This document shows positions 1 to 9,514 of a stretch of 64,000 nucleotides of DNA, piece after piece. The DNA comes from CAZJVD01 sp964549505 (lineage in GTDB: Bacteria; Bdellovibrionota; UBA1018; CAZJVD01). Both the position numbers and the translations under genes were made by a program. Positions within the stretch are counted from its first letter, which is position 1; the number at the start of each line of letters is the position of its first letter. Location: positions 124,001 to 188,000 of the forward strand of contig CAZJVD010000005.1 of the NCBI GenBank assembly GCA_964549505.1, read 5' to 3'. The notes beneath the pieces were generated by a model. That model was given only the letters and a program-made list of their open reading frames with translations, did no database searches and was not told the origin of the DNA.

Positions 1-1445
1 TCGTCGGTGGCCGCAAAAAAGACGGTTCTTACGCAAAGCTGAACGAAGTCTGGAAGTTCTGCTCGGGAAGTACGGGAGAAGACTACGGCGAAGTGTTCAC
101 ACTCGATTCGACTTCAGGAACCTATGTCGTCAGCAGTCAGGACTACACCACCAGCAAAGGTGTCTGTGACGCTTACGGCACGACTTCCAACCCGACATCG
201 ACGAGCCCAAGTCGCACTGCCGAAGGTCGTTGGTTACGCAAAGTTCCTCTCAACAGTTCACTCGCCGCTATTCAAACGGACTTCTCCTTAGTTGCTGCGG
301 ACGCTGTTGATCCATCGGCGACGTACTCGTATCTCGGAGCAGCGACGTACAATCCGGTCGAGGACCGCATGATCTTGGTCGGCGGACTTTCTCCTGGAGC
401 CGTAAACGAACTCATCACCTCGTCAACAGCTCGAACGATCACGGGATACTCCGGCGGCAAGTTCAATGTCCTTGAGTACACGCCTCCGTCTCAGTCAATT
501 ATTCCGCAAGGCACGGGTGGCAGCGGAGGCACACCTGACAATGTCGGTCTCGACGATGGTGATCGATCGCTGCTGCACGGAATTTGGACCCAAGCACAAC
601 CCTGTTTCTCCACGTCGCAACCGACGGCTCGCTACGGTCATGCACTCGCCTACGATACGCTCAATCAACAGCTCATCTTAGTAGGTGGTTACGACGTCAA
701 CGACAGCGACCTCACCTACACCCATATCTACAACACGACGTCGGGCGGAAGTGTCGACACGGCTGATGTCTGGGCTGCGAAGCGATACCGAACTGCTTCC
801 GTCAGCGGGACAGACGCGACAACGAGTTACTGCTACGGCTGGCATCCGATCACGACGTACGGCAACCTCGTAGATACGGACGATCTCGTCATGCCGGACC
901 ACGGCTTGAGCCATATGGCTTACGCCTTTGTCCCGAGCACGGGTTACAACACAGGTTATTACTCTGTGTTCGATGAAGCGTGCGTAAATGCAGGACCGAT
1001 TGCGTCTAATGACCCGAGTGTCTCCAAGCTTCTTGCCGGTGGCGTCGATATCGACCTCGATCGCGATAAACTGGGTCCGAACGAAAACATCTTGCTGCAG
1101 CTGACCCTCATGCCCCTTGGAGATCAGAACCGATCTCCCGATTCGACCATGTTTGATGAAGCCGAAGAGAGCGCCTTCCGTATCCATTTGATGTCGACAG
1201 GAAAAGACGAGGAAATTTTGAAACAAGTTTATCAGCCTCGTTACCTCACTTACACGGACGACCAAGCGTACCCAAAACTTATCGATACTCTTTCTGTTGT
1301 CTCCGTACCCACTGGAAAAATTCGCCAAGAACAGGTGCTAATTCCACTGAGCGCCTTCCCGGAAGTCGATCGCATTCGTATCGAACGGTACTCGGGATCG
1401 GCGATTTTGCTCGAAACGACGCTACATAAGATGGGGTACCGATGA
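1..1445 (+). CDS. Kelch-repeat protein, 5'-partial
   Basis: The reading frame is open from base 3, so the gene begins before the window; a GTG at 93 is only an internal codon. Kelch-type motifs are visible: VGGRKKDGSYAKLNEVWKF at the very start, AATYNPVEDRMILVGG near base 340-390, and ARYGHALAYDTLNQQLILVGG near 630-690. Each has the hydrophobic run followed by Gly-Gly that is typical of beta-propeller blades. The last 130 residues are not obviously Kelch and read like a separate beta-rich domain. The stop overlaps the ATG at 1442, but the next gene probably starts at 1592. The two genes downstream are lipoproteins, so an envelope or secreted role is likely. The partner or substrate is unknown. 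Confidence 0.8.
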   Translation, partial: VGGRKKDGSYAKLNEVWKFCSGSTGEDYGEVFTLDSTSGTYVVSSQDYTTSKGVCDAYGTTSNPTSTSPSRTAEGRWLRKVPLNSSLAAIQTDFSLVAADAVDPSATYSYLGAATYNPVEDRMILVGGLSPGAVNELITSSTARTITGYSGGKFNVLEYTPPSQSIIPQGTGGSGGTPDNVGLDDGDRSLLHGIWTQAQPCFSTSQPTARYGHALAYDTLNQQLILVGGYDVNDSDLTYTHIYNTTSGGSVDTADVWAAKRYRTASVSGTDATTSYCYGWHPITTYGNLVDTDDLVMPDHGLSHMAYAFVPSTGYNTGYYSVFDEACVNAGPIASNDPSVSKLLAGGVDIDLDRDKLGPNENILLQLTLMPLGDQNRSPDSTMFDEAEESAFRIHLMSTGKDEEILKQVYQPRYLTYTDDQAYPKLIDTLSVVSVPTGKIRQEQVLIPLSAFPEVDRIRIERYSGSAILLETTLHKMGYR

Positions 1446-1591
1446 TGCCACTAAAAGCGTTCAGCTCACGTATAGCCCCTGGCCAGTGTCTAAGCCTTAG
1501 ACGGGCGAAAAAAGGCATTACGCCTTCGGGACAGGTTTTATCTGCTTTGGTCGCGGCAAGAACTTTGCTTTGTAGCATCTGGAGGGGAAGA

Positions 1592-3490
1592 GTGAACAAA
1601 GCGTTAATCGCAATCGCCCTTGGTGCTGCGCTCTCAGCGTGCACGAATAATGCGCTCAATGCTGCGCTCAAAAAAGGCAAATCAGGCCTTCCTGCGATCA
1701 GCCTTGGCAATCTCATGACGATCACCAATGTCGTGATCTCCAATAATTCGAGTTCAGATTTCGAGGTACTCGGTGCCGGCGACGATCCATTCGGACTGTG
1801 TATATCGGCAGGTGCGACCACTCTCTTTGGTCCAAGCGCCTGTAAGTGCGTTTACAACTATACCAATCCAACTAACAGCGCCGTTCAAGTTCAAGAGGAA
1901 GTCGACACGACCTATGTCGAATCGAAACTCGTCCGATGCAGCACAGCGACGATCTCAGCCGCTGGCGCCACATCGGTCGATGTCTCGGTGAAACTCACGG
2001 CCGCAAACGCGGGGTCTAATTCTATCACCGTTGATTTCAGTGGTGCGACCAACGCGCTCGATCTATCGGATGCCACAAGCTTTACGCAAGTCGGTCGCTA
2101 TCAGTGTCGAGATGTCATCTACATTCCAAGTATGTTCTGCGGCAGCGGCGAGACGGATTGTATGTACGATCCGATTCAATCGGAAAGCACACGCTTCTCG
2201 TATCCTTTGAACTTTTATGCCTCCAACTTAGGAGGCGCACTCGTCTCGTTTGCCCGAAAAGCATCGGCTGCCACAGGAACAGGGGTTGGGTTTTTTTCGA
2301 AGTGGGAATGCTCGATGGACGTCAAGAATCCAAAGGCATTTGAGAACAAGTGGATTTACTCTGTCGGACCGGACAGCGCCGGAAGCAAAGTGGTCTATCC
2401 ACCGACGGCGGGCGCGTTCGATCGTGCGACATTTTATCTCGCTCGTAAACGAGCGGGCGTCTTCAATGTACCGATCAACGCCTTTGTCGCTCCTGGAACG
2501 CTGACCTCGAGTCCGGGCGTGGGCGGCATACAGGCTCCCGAAACGTTTGAGCCGATTGGTTATGGTGCACGCCCCGTAACAACGGCCGCCGGCGAAATCT
2601 GCCCAGAAACATCGACCACGATTCCGTCTGGATTTGCTTGGGTTAAGGTTTGGGCGTTTGCGGGTGACCTCGTCCCGCGACGTTATGTTCAGACCACTCA
2701 AGACGTTGTGAGCTTCGGTCACGTCGGATGCAATCCCGACGACTACTCCGACGGCGAGTTTGTCTTTCCGGATTGTTCGGAGTCAGGACCCGTTTACCGA
2801 GCACCGCGCCTTGGTCAGATCACAAACTCGACGACAGGACTTGCGGCACGGATTTTCTTGGAAGCTGGAGCGTGTGTTGAGTTTGCACGAACACAGATAG
2901 CTGGTGGTCAGGTCGGAGCGCCCGTCGGTGCATCGGCAGTGGCGGCCGACTGGTTGACGGACATCGGGACCCAACCGTCTGCTGCGGGACGATCGCTCGC
3001 AACAGCGTCGTTTCCAACCGACTATCCTAATGGAACGGACTGGTTTGCGAAGCCCTCCTCCGACAATCTCGGAACACCTTGGAATCTCGTCAGCCAAGCA
3101 GATGACAATGGCAGCATCAGTAACGCCAACATCACTGCTGACAATATCTGGAGTCGCTACGACCAAGGCGCCGCATGGAGCAATACGATGGTGGATACGA
3201 CAGATCTCGATAATGGGCAGTCTCGCGTAGATTATCTTTTCGTTGTTTCACCGAAGACCGTCATGTTCGATACGATGAACAATAGACTTCCTGGACATGA
3301 ACCCTATTTTCCATACACCTACAAACGCACCGAGGAATGCGACAGCCCCGATCCGGCCTCGGATCCGACTTGCGTCCTCAACGCTCAAAAGATCACGACG
3401 TACGACCTTTGGTCTGCCGAAATAACCTCAAACCCAGACGCGCCTTCGCAACAATTGGTCTATCCTGTTTGCGCACTTCAACCGATCTAA
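1592..3490 (+). CDS. Large predicted lipoprotein, paralogue 1
   Basis: I chose the GTG at 1592 over the upstream in-frame ATG at 1442. It is preceded by GGAGGGG at 1581-1587 and opens directly into a lipoprotein signal peptide, MNKALIAIALGAALSAC, with lipobox LSAC and Cys17 as the lipidated residue. The mature protein, about 615 aa, starts with a short basic helix (ALKKGKSGLP) and then a Ser/Thr/Asn-rich, probably beta-rich sequence with many scattered cysteines (for example CKCVYNY and CGSGETDC). I recognise no enzyme motif. The N-terminal layout (lipobox, KKxK helix, then MTI-x-N-V) matches the next gene, so the two are probably paralogues from a duplication. Likely cotranscribed with the Kelch gene upstream and the lipoprotein downstream. 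Confidence 0.75.
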   Translation: MNKALIAIALGAALSACTNNALNAALKKGKSGLPAISLGNLMTITNVVISNNSSSDFEVLGAGDDPFGLCISAGATTLFGPSACKCVYNYTNPTNSAVQVQEEVDTTYVESKLVRCSTATISAAGATSVDVSVKLTAANAGSNSITVDFSGATNALDLSDATSFTQVGRYQCRDVIYIPSMFCGSGETDCMYDPIQSESTRFSYPLNFYASNLGGALVSFARKASAATGTGVGFFSKWECSMDVKNPKAFENKWIYSVGPDSAGSKVVYPPTAGAFDRATFYLARKRAGVFNVPINAFVAPGTLTSSPGVGGIQAPETFEPIGYGARPVTTAAGEICPETSTTIPSGFAWVKVWAFAGDLVPRRYVQTTQDVVSFGHVGCNPDDYSDGEFVFPDCSESGPVYRAPRLGQITNSTTGLAARIFLEAGACVEFARTQIAGGQVGAPVGASAVAADWLTDIGTQPSAAGRSLATASFPTDYPNGTDWFAKPSSDNLGTPWNLVSQADDNGSISNANITADNIWSRYDQGAAWSNTMVDTTDLDNGQSRVDYLFVVSPKTVMFDTMNNRLPGHEPYFPYTYKRTEECDSPDPASDPTCVLNAQKITTYDLWSAEITSNPDAPSQQLVYPVCALQPI

Positions 3491-3507
3491 GAAAGGGAGA
3501 CTAGGCT

Positions 3508-6045
3508 TTGAATCGCCACACTCAAAAACGCAAATCGATCGTCACGATTCTGACAGCTGGCTTTGCGGTCATCTTTTTCTCGTCCTGTGCGAACTTTGGC
3601 GATGTGTCCAAGCTTTTGAAAAAAGCAAAAGACTCGCTCGCTCAGTTGAGTGGTATTCCGACATCAATGACGATTGCGAACGTTACGGTGGATTCATCCC
3701 AGTCGTCCTCAACTCCTGTCACGACGGTCTACATTAGCCAAACGGACTCACTCCATCCATTGACGGACTTCTGCTCAATACAAAGTTCGGGTACGATCAA
3801 CAAAAATTGTGATTGCCTCTTTCGCTGGACAGAGAGCAATCAGAGCACCGGCAGTAACGTCACAATCAATCGTGAAGTCCGCTCCGCACTCGTCAGCGTT
3901 CAACCTTATCTCACGACTTGTAACGCCCCAGAGGCATACGCCAATGAAATTCCAAACGGTACGCAGATCCGCATTTCCGTTATCCCACGCTCGGGTAACA
4001 ATAGCGGTGGATTTGCAACCGACGAATATCGGTTCACAAAGGGCACGACTGTTGCCGGTGACTTTTTCGATTCCGAAGGCCGCGCGTTCAACGATATCCT
4101 TCGCTACAGCTGCTATGAAAAGACAGCCAAAGGCCTCGGTGTTCGCAACAAGATCTTGAAAGCAACGAGTTCGTCAGGCGAGGAGAAACCCTTTCCACTT
4201 GCGAGCGGGTTCTGTCCCGATGGCGTGACGGCGGTCGAAGGTTGCGAAGCGTCCGCACCTGCTCAATACACAGCTCAGAGTTATTACTACGACTTGTCGG
4301 TTCCGTCGCAGATCGCTGGGATCATCAAGTCAGAAAATCAGAAGTATGTGTGCCCGAAAGTTCGCGAGCCGATCGATGGCAACGGTTCTATCGGAACGGA
4401 AGCGCGATTTTATCCGCTCGATAAAAGTTACTCATTGGCGCAGGCTTACAGTTCTGACTTCTCAGTTCCTGTTCAAGGGCCAACGGTTTTGGGCGTAACG
4501 AACGACCCACAGACAGCGACCACGTCGTGCAGTGTGCCCGGCGACACGGCACCTTCGCAGACTCAGCCTCCCAATCCGACAAGCATCGCCTACAAGTGTC
4601 AGGGTTTCGCCATGGTTCCCAACGACAACGGAACGTGTCCGAGCTTTAAAGATGCTAACAACCACACACGTCTTACGTATCGTCTGCGACGTTTCATTGC
4701 GCAGTATCCGCCGCAGTTTAAAGCGAGCGGAAAAGTGATCGAGCAGGCTCCTGAAGTGAATATGATCTACATCCTGGATCGCCCTGTCGACAGCGGTGAT
4801 CCAGCAAAACCTTATACGATGATGGGACCCAAGCCCTGTCCATTTGCGTACCTCGATCACAATGGTGCACTGAATGCGGGCTGGGAAGTGGACAACACAC
4901 AGAGTACCAACGCGGCAACCAACACGGCTTGCGGCGATCCGATCGAGTGCGTTCTGCGAAACACCGTGAGTTTCAATCGCGACATGCGGGCCGACGGGCG
5001 TGGCATTCCCGTTTACTCGGGAACGTACGCCAACTCGTCAAGCTTCACATACCCCGATGCGACGGGCTCTCCCGCATCGATGTCCTGGAACGACAAGAGT
5101 ATCGATGGAACGGCTCTGCCAAACATCGACGATCCTGCCGTTAATTCGTGCGCCGCAATCGTTCCTATCGTTCAATACACACCGAACAACGACCCGTGGT
5201 TCATTGCTTTGGGTACAACTCATCCAACCAATACGTCGACAGGGCTTCTCACAGGTACACCCAATACAGTGAGCATCGGTGGGGGTTCGTCAGTCTCGAT
5301 GACAAAGCTTTATATTCGCCCTCAGAAAGCTTGGTTTCCTCACTATGTCGAGGACACTGCATTTCGAGCATGTGCGCCGCAAGCACAGAACGCGATCGAT
5401 CCACCGCTGCATTTTTCACGCGACAGCGACGGAAACGTCGGCTGGTGTTCTGAATCCTATCCTTCGCAGAACAATCGTGTGGCTAGCATCGACTTGCCGT
5501 ACTCTCCAAAACCGTCCGATGCACCGCTCGGGTACTTTCGACCTTTCACTTCACACGTCGTGAAAAAGGCATCGAGTGCGGCCTGTACCGCCACGCTGCC
5601 GGATATTCCGACCACCTACCCCGCTACCAACGGACCAGCCGGGCCATGCGGTAATGGTGTGGGTCTCAGCAATGCAACCAATAACTACATGTTTGTTGGA
5701 CTGGCTCGTCACCCAGCAGCCCTGACCGTCGATCAAACGGCCGCCGCGACCTACAGTTGTTCGGACGTCACGTGCGATCGTACCGTCGTCAATGACAACA
5801 CAGGGGCGATGGACCACTACCCGCTTCTCGCGAACGCCCAGGATACGGAAGCCGTACTTCGAGCCGATCCAAACTATAACTGTACGATCACGTACGACGA
5901 CTACAACGGAAAAGCCGGAGTGCGATCGCCCGCCAGTGGCTGTTGCAACTCGGCCGTCGTCCAGCTGTCCACCGGCGCGGCCGGCGGAACGTATGACAAC
6001 GCACACCTTGAGCCGAGCACGGCTTGTCAGATTCCGACCTACTAG
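3508..6045 (+). CDS. Large predicted lipoprotein, paralogue 2
   Basis: 845 residues starting at TTG 3508 with an AAGGGAGA ribosome site 8-15 nt upstream. The N-terminus has a basic stretch (NRHTQKRKS), a hydrophobic core and the lipobox FSSC near residue 27. A lysine-rich helix (LLKKAKDSLAQL) and the sequence MTIANVTVDSS follow, the same arrangement as in the gene 17 bp upstream. The rest is long, low in charge and rich in Ser, Thr, Asn, Pro and Cys, which fits an exported surface protein. No catalytic motif is visible. It ends the operon, since the next gene is on the opposite strand. The function is unknown. Confidence 0.75.
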   Translation: MNRHTQKRKSIVTILTAGFAVIFFSSCANFGDVSKLLKKAKDSLAQLSGIPTSMTIANVTVDSSQSSSTPVTTVYISQTDSLHPLTDFCSIQSSGTINKNCDCLFRWTESNQSTGSNVTINREVRSALVSVQPYLTTCNAPEAYANEIPNGTQIRISVIPRSGNNSGGFATDEYRFTKGTTVAGDFFDSEGRAFNDILRYSCYEKTAKGLGVRNKILKATSSSGEEKPFPLASGFCPDGVTAVEGCEASAPAQYTAQSYYYDLSVPSQIAGIIKSENQKYVCPKVREPIDGNGSIGTEARFYPLDKSYSLAQAYSSDFSVPVQGPTVLGVTNDPQTATTSCSVPGDTAPSQTQPPNPTSIAYKCQGFAMVPNDNGTCPSFKDANNHTRLTYRLRRFIAQYPPQFKASGKVIEQAPEVNMIYILDRPVDSGDPAKPYTMMGPKPCPFAYLDHNGALNAGWEVDNTQSTNAATNTACGDPIECVLRNTVSFNRDMRADGRGIPVYSGTYANSSSFTYPDATGSPASMSWNDKSIDGTALPNIDDPAVNSCAAIVPIVQYTPNNDPWFIALGTTHPTNTSTGLLTGTPNTVSIGGGSSVSMTKLYIRPQKAWFPHYVEDTAFRACAPQAQNAIDPPLHFSRDSDGNVGWCSESYPSQNNRVASIDLPYSPKPSDAPLGYFRPFTSHVVKKASSAACTATLPDIPTTYPATNGPAGPCGNGVGLSNATNNYMFVGLARHPAALTVDQTAAATYSCSDVTCDRTVVNDNTGAMDHYPLLANAQDTEAVLRADPNYNCTITYDDYNGKAGVRSPASGCCNSAVVQLSTGAAGGTYDNAHLEPSTACQIPTY

Positions 6046-6454
6046 ACACTAGACCCGCTTACTGACGCTTCGCGAGTGGTCATACCCGGTGAGAACAGGT
6101 CCTAGCGTTTTATTGAAACCGTTTGTGACTGGATTTGGGAACCCGTTGGGGAATACGCTGCGCATTTCCTGGTACAGTCCTTGGATAGTTTTTTACAAAG
6201 CCCTTCCGGAAACTTTTTTTGAATTTTTACTTTTTCTGTAAATATTTCAGCTCTTTATAACCTTTTCCGCACGCATTCTTTCTCAACGTCACTTGTGCCG
6301 GCACAAGCGCACGTGCAGCAAATCGTGCCCTCGCTCATCAGTGCTACACCACCCCTCGCGTCCATCTTCTTCAATGCCACTGGCGCCGTCGCAGCCACTC
6401 CACCCCCCGCGCCCGCTAGAACGCACAATCGCCCCATCACGGCCACCAACAGGC
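6046..6454. other. Intergenic stretch with a 16-bp palindrome
   Basis: No convincing gene lies in these 409 bases between two converging genes. T-rich runs occur at about 6210-6235. A perfect 16-base palindrome, CTTGTGCCGGCACAAG, lies at 6293-6308 and could be a protein-binding site or part of a terminator for either flanking gene; it has no adjacent U-tract. A 64-codon minus-strand ORF (6255-6449) with several cysteines lies right behind the neighbouring gene but has no clear ribosome site, so it is not called. Confidence 0.4.
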
Positions 6455-7618
6455 TTATAACTTAGAAAACCTAGTTCGCGCCTCGGCGAGAATTCCCTCA
6501 AGACTCGGGTCAGGCTTCCAAAACGTAAATCCGACACGCGACCCACCTAAGCGAGCTTCGTTAAGCGCTTCCAAAAAGTCTTTGTCGAGCGCTCGCTTAA
6601 CATCAGCAAGACTCAACGCTGTCTGCGCGCGATACATCTTGAAGCGTTGATCCTCAGGCATTAATGCATACCCATCAAAAATACTTCGATAAAACTCATG
6701 AAGTTTTTTAATTTCGTCGCCCTTCCCGGGGCTCTCCGTAAGTTTCTTAAACGCCATACTCTCGAGCATGGCTCGATAGGCGTCGATTCGGGCTCTAAAT
6801 GCGTCCGGAGCTAGCGCCTCGGACCATAGCTCTTCCACAAATCGCCCGGACGCTTCGACGGGTTTCCATTCGGTCTGCGTCGACAACAGTCCAATCGGTA
6901 CCGACGTCTTCCCGTTTACCTGGGCCGAAACGACCACCCCGCGAAGCATATTGGTCACAGGCTGCGCAATCCGGGCATACATCCTCGAAGCGATGCTCGC
7001 GTGGATCACTTCGAATCCTTCAATCCACCCAGCCCCCCACCAATCACTCTCCGACTTACCCAGCCGCCCAAAACGTTCGTCAATATCCTGAATCTCAAGC
7101 GTGATTTTTCGCGCGTCCTTCTTGGAAGCGTCCTTCTGAAGAGCGTCTTTCTTCGAATTCCTCGCATTCAAGCGAAAAAATATCTCTGGATGCTCACGCA
7201 ATAACTTTTGAACACCTTCCGTCCGCAGTAACGACTGGCAAAGTTCGAGGGCCAATCCGCGTTTCAGACCCTTTCGCTTATCGGGGGCATCGTCTCGCAG
7301 AAGCTCTTTCGGACCCAAAAACGCAGCAGGGTCATCGAGAAGCGCCCGAATCAGTTCCGTCTCGTTCGAAAGCAACGCAACAGAGAACTGCCGTCGCACT
7401 CCTGTTCGATCGGCCGAAGGATTCGGTGGATGAAAGAAGCCGAGACTGGGTGCTCGCGAGACGACCGACTCATCGCAAACACGTGACGGAAGTTCTTGCG
7501 TGAGCTTAAAAAAATTTTCAAGCGGCTCGAATCCTCGAACCTCCTCACCGCGGATTTCCCCAGAAACCGCCAGCAAGGGTGTCAAAAGCGTATAAACAAG
7601 AACGAAGATCGCGCCCAC
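6455..7618 (-). CDS. Secreted protein of unknown function
   Basis: 387 residues from GTG 7618. The first 20 residues (GAIFVLVYTLLTPLLAVSG) form a hydrophobic signal sequence with a plausible cleavage after the Ala/Ser-Gly region, so the protein is probably periplasmic. The remainder is mostly alpha-helical in appearance and rich in charged residues (for example KDALQKDASKKDARK). No family motif is recognised. Its start codon lies only 17 bp from the start of the divergent pseudouridine synthase gene, so the two promoters must overlap each other's coding region or 5' ends. Reading frame and codon use support a real gene. Confidence 0.65.
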   Translation of the reverse strand: MGAIFVLVYTLLTPLLAVSGEIRGEEVRGFEPLENFFKLTQELPSRVCDESVVSRAPSLGFFHPPNPSADRTGVRRQFSVALLSNETELIRALLDDPAAFLGPKELLRDDAPDKRKGLKRGLALELCQSLLRTEGVQKLLREHPEIFFRLNARNSKKDALQKDASKKDARKITLEIQDIDERFGRLGKSESDWWGAGWIEGFEVIHASIASRMYARIAQPVTNMLRGVVVSAQVNGKTSVPIGLLSTQTEWKPVEASGRFVEELWSEALAPDAFRARIDAYRAMLESMAFKKLTESPGKGDEIKKLHEFYRSIFDGYALMPEDQRFKMYRAQTALSLADVKRALDKDFLEALNEARLGGSRVGFTFWKPDPSLEGILAEARTRFSKL

Positions 7619-7635
7619 GTGCGAGATATTGTAAC

Positions 7636-8649
7636 ATGCCAGAAGTACTTATGCCGCCGGACCCGACTCCTCTTTATGAATATATCGAAGTGGAAATTCG
7701 CCCCGAAGAAAGGTTGGATCAGGCCTTGATGCGCCAGCTCGCCACTCGCGGGCTTGTCACCCGTCGCTCGCTCAAAGAAGCATTGAAAAAGTCCCCCGCT
7801 TTTTCGCAGCGAACCGAACTGAAGCCGTCCGACCAGCTCAATCCGTCCTCGGCGCCAAAGTTTTTTCGTCTGCGTGTACCCAAAAGCATTTTTCAATCGT
7901 CTGCACGAGAAAATACAACCGTTTCTTGGAATTCCGCTGTGACGCCCACGACCCTCTTTCAGGACGATGACTTTCTGATTCTGAACAAACCGCCAGGCCT
8001 GCCCTCCGCTCGGCTCAACACTCGCAGTAAAAGCGAACCGACGGCCGTCGATTGGGCCATCCGCGAAGCCCCTTCCTTGGCGACTGCGTTTTCGCGGGAC
8101 AAGGAAGCGGGTCTGTTACACCGCCTCGACAGTGATACGAGCGGCGCTCTCGCGTTCTGCAAAAATCCGCGGCTGTACCGGATATTGCGGTCCGAATGGA
8201 ACAAGCGCACCGAAAAGCTCTATCGCGCTCGGATTGCTGTCGGCGAGACCGAGCTTCACTTGCCTTGCATCATCGACACGCCCATCGGACATTCTAAAAA
8301 AAGCTCCAAACGCATGATCGCGCTTTTACCGGGAAGACGTGTCGCGATTCGCGGCAAAAGACTGGAGGCTTGGACACAGATTCTAGCGACGCCATCCGCC
8401 GACCAGCTGATCACCACATCGAAAGACGTTACCGTAGTGATCAAGACAGGCGTCATGCACCAGATTCGCGTTCATTGCGCATCGATCGGACATCCCATTG
8501 TGGGAGACACGAAGTACGGTGGACCGCCGGCTAAGCGACTTTTCTTGCATGCTTGGAAACTGGGACTGTTGGTTTCAAAAGACCGAAGACTCGATATCGT
8601 CGCGCCGCTACCGAACGACTGGCAAACACCTAGTCTTCAGAGCTCTTAG
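7636..8649 (+). CDS. RluA-type RNA pseudouridine synthase
   Basis: Predicted to isomerise uridine to pseudouridine in structured RNA, most likely rRNA or tRNA. The RluA-family signature is clear: LHRLDSDTSGALAF around residue 165, in which the Asp of HRLD is the catalytic nucleophile. The preceding sequence FLILNKPPGLPS and the late motif TGVMHQIRVHCASIGHPIVGDTKYG (given here as two overlapping blocks, MHQIRVHCASIGHPI and VGDTKYGG) also match the family. I chose ATG 7636 (337 aa) rather than GTG 7579, because the extra 19 residues are basic and lie antisense to the neighbour's signal peptide. An S4-like N-terminal segment (RLDQALMRQLATRGLVTRRS) is present. Which RNA position is modified cannot be told from sequence alone. 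Confidence 0.9.
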   Translation: MPEVLMPPDPTPLYEYIEVEIRPEERLDQALMRQLATRGLVTRRSLKEALKKSPAFSQRTELKPSDQLNPSSAPKFFRLRVPKSIFQSSARENTTVSWNSAVTPTTLFQDDDFLILNKPPGLPSARLNTRSKSEPTAVDWAIREAPSLATAFSRDKEAGLLHRLDSDTSGALAFCKNPRLYRILRSEWNKRTEKLYRARIAVGETELHLPCIIDTPIGHSKKSSKRMIALLPGRRVAIRGKRLEAWTQILATPSADQLITTSKDVTVVIKTGVMHQIRVHCASIGHPIVGDTKYGGPPAKRLFLHAWKLGLLVSKDRRLDIVAPLPNDWQTPSLQSS

Positions 8650-8662
8650 AATCCCTACAATC

Positions 8663-9514
8663 TTAGAGATTCCGAACCGCAGCCGCAGCTCCGCCTCGGC
8701 CATCATGAACCACGAGGACAAAAACAGGCGTCACACCCGCTGGCTTAGGGATCACAGGCGAATACCGTGTGCTGGTCGCGGGATCCGTAGGCGTCGACGA
8801 AATCGTTCCCACACTCGCAAACCACGTCGCCCGAAGCTGCTCGGATTCGTTTCGAAAATCGGTCGCCGAAGCTTGCACGGAGTAGCTCTCCATACTCCCT
8901 GCCGTGATTCCGGGACGCATATCCACTCCTCCCGTCGGATATCCTGAAAACGGGGCGCCATCGGAAGTGATCTCTGCACCAGAATTCAACGTAGGATTGG
9001 TATTCTTCGTAGCCCGCGTGGACGCGATCACTCGCTTGATACTCATTACGGACTCGCCACTCGCAGCCGAGATTTTGTAACTCACAATATACGCTACACC
9101 GTTGAACTGATCCTGTTCGTTTCTCCCAGCAAATATCACCGCTGACGCAGGAACCGTGACCGATAGCGTACTCGTCACCAGTCCCGTGTATCCTGGCGCC
9201 GCAAGTCCCGTCACACTCCCCGAACCAATCGTCGTTCGCGTAGGGTTGCCATCACAGTTCGGCGCAGCTCCAAGACCCACACCTGGATCGACACAACCAA
9301 AAGCTTCGTACTGAAGCGTGCGACCTGCGCCGTTGATGTCGCTGATCAACGGTGTGACAGTCACCGTTGCACCCGCCGTGACTTCTGGAGAACTTGCGAT
9401 CATTGCTAGAACACGAAGACCTTCAAGCTTGCGGTACTCCGGCAAATCGTCACTCCCACAGCCGTTGAACGCCAGCATCCCGACCACAAGCAGAACTCCT
9501 CCGAGAGCGCGCAT
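8663..9514 (-). CDS. Lipoprotein coupled to a TonB-dependent receptor
   Basis: 283 residues. The ATG at 9514 overlaps the TGA of the receptor gene (ATGA), and AAAGGAGAG lies just upstream, so this start is preferred over the longer frame to 9676. The signal peptide MRALGGVLLVVGMLAFNGCG has a lipobox-like FNGC with Cys19. The mature part is small, Gly/Thr/Val-rich and beta-like, with phrases such as ATVTVTPLISD and VFVLVVHDGRGG that recall Ig-like or PKD-like domains. It is the last gene of the exbB-exbD-tonB-receptor operon. That position suggests an outer-membrane partner of the receptor, for example in substrate capture; this is inference from context. Confidence 0.75.
   Translation of the reverse strand: MRALGGVLLVVGMLAFNGCGSDDLPEYRKLEGLRVLAMIASSPEVTAGATVTVTPLISDINGAGRTLQYEAFGCVDPGVGLGAAPNCDGNPTRTTIGSGSVTGLAAPGYTGLVTSTLSVTVPASAVIFAGRNEQDQFNGVAYIVSYKISAASGESVMSIKRVIASTRATKNTNPTLNSGAEITSDGAPFSGYPTGGVDMRPGITAGSMESYSVQASATDFRNESEQLRATWFASVGTISSTPTDPATSTRYSPVIPKPAGVTPVFVLVVHDGRGGAAAAVRNL

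Noticed and set aside
678..1328. 216-codon minus-strand frame opposite the Kelch gene
   Set aside because: It is antisense to an established coding frame, has no recognisable motif and reflects GC-rich codon structure on the other strand.
6255..6449. 64-codon Cys-containing minus-strand frame after the secreted-protein gene
   Set aside because: It could be a small peptide, but there is no ribosome site, no signal or precursor motif, and it overlaps a palindrome that looks regulatory.
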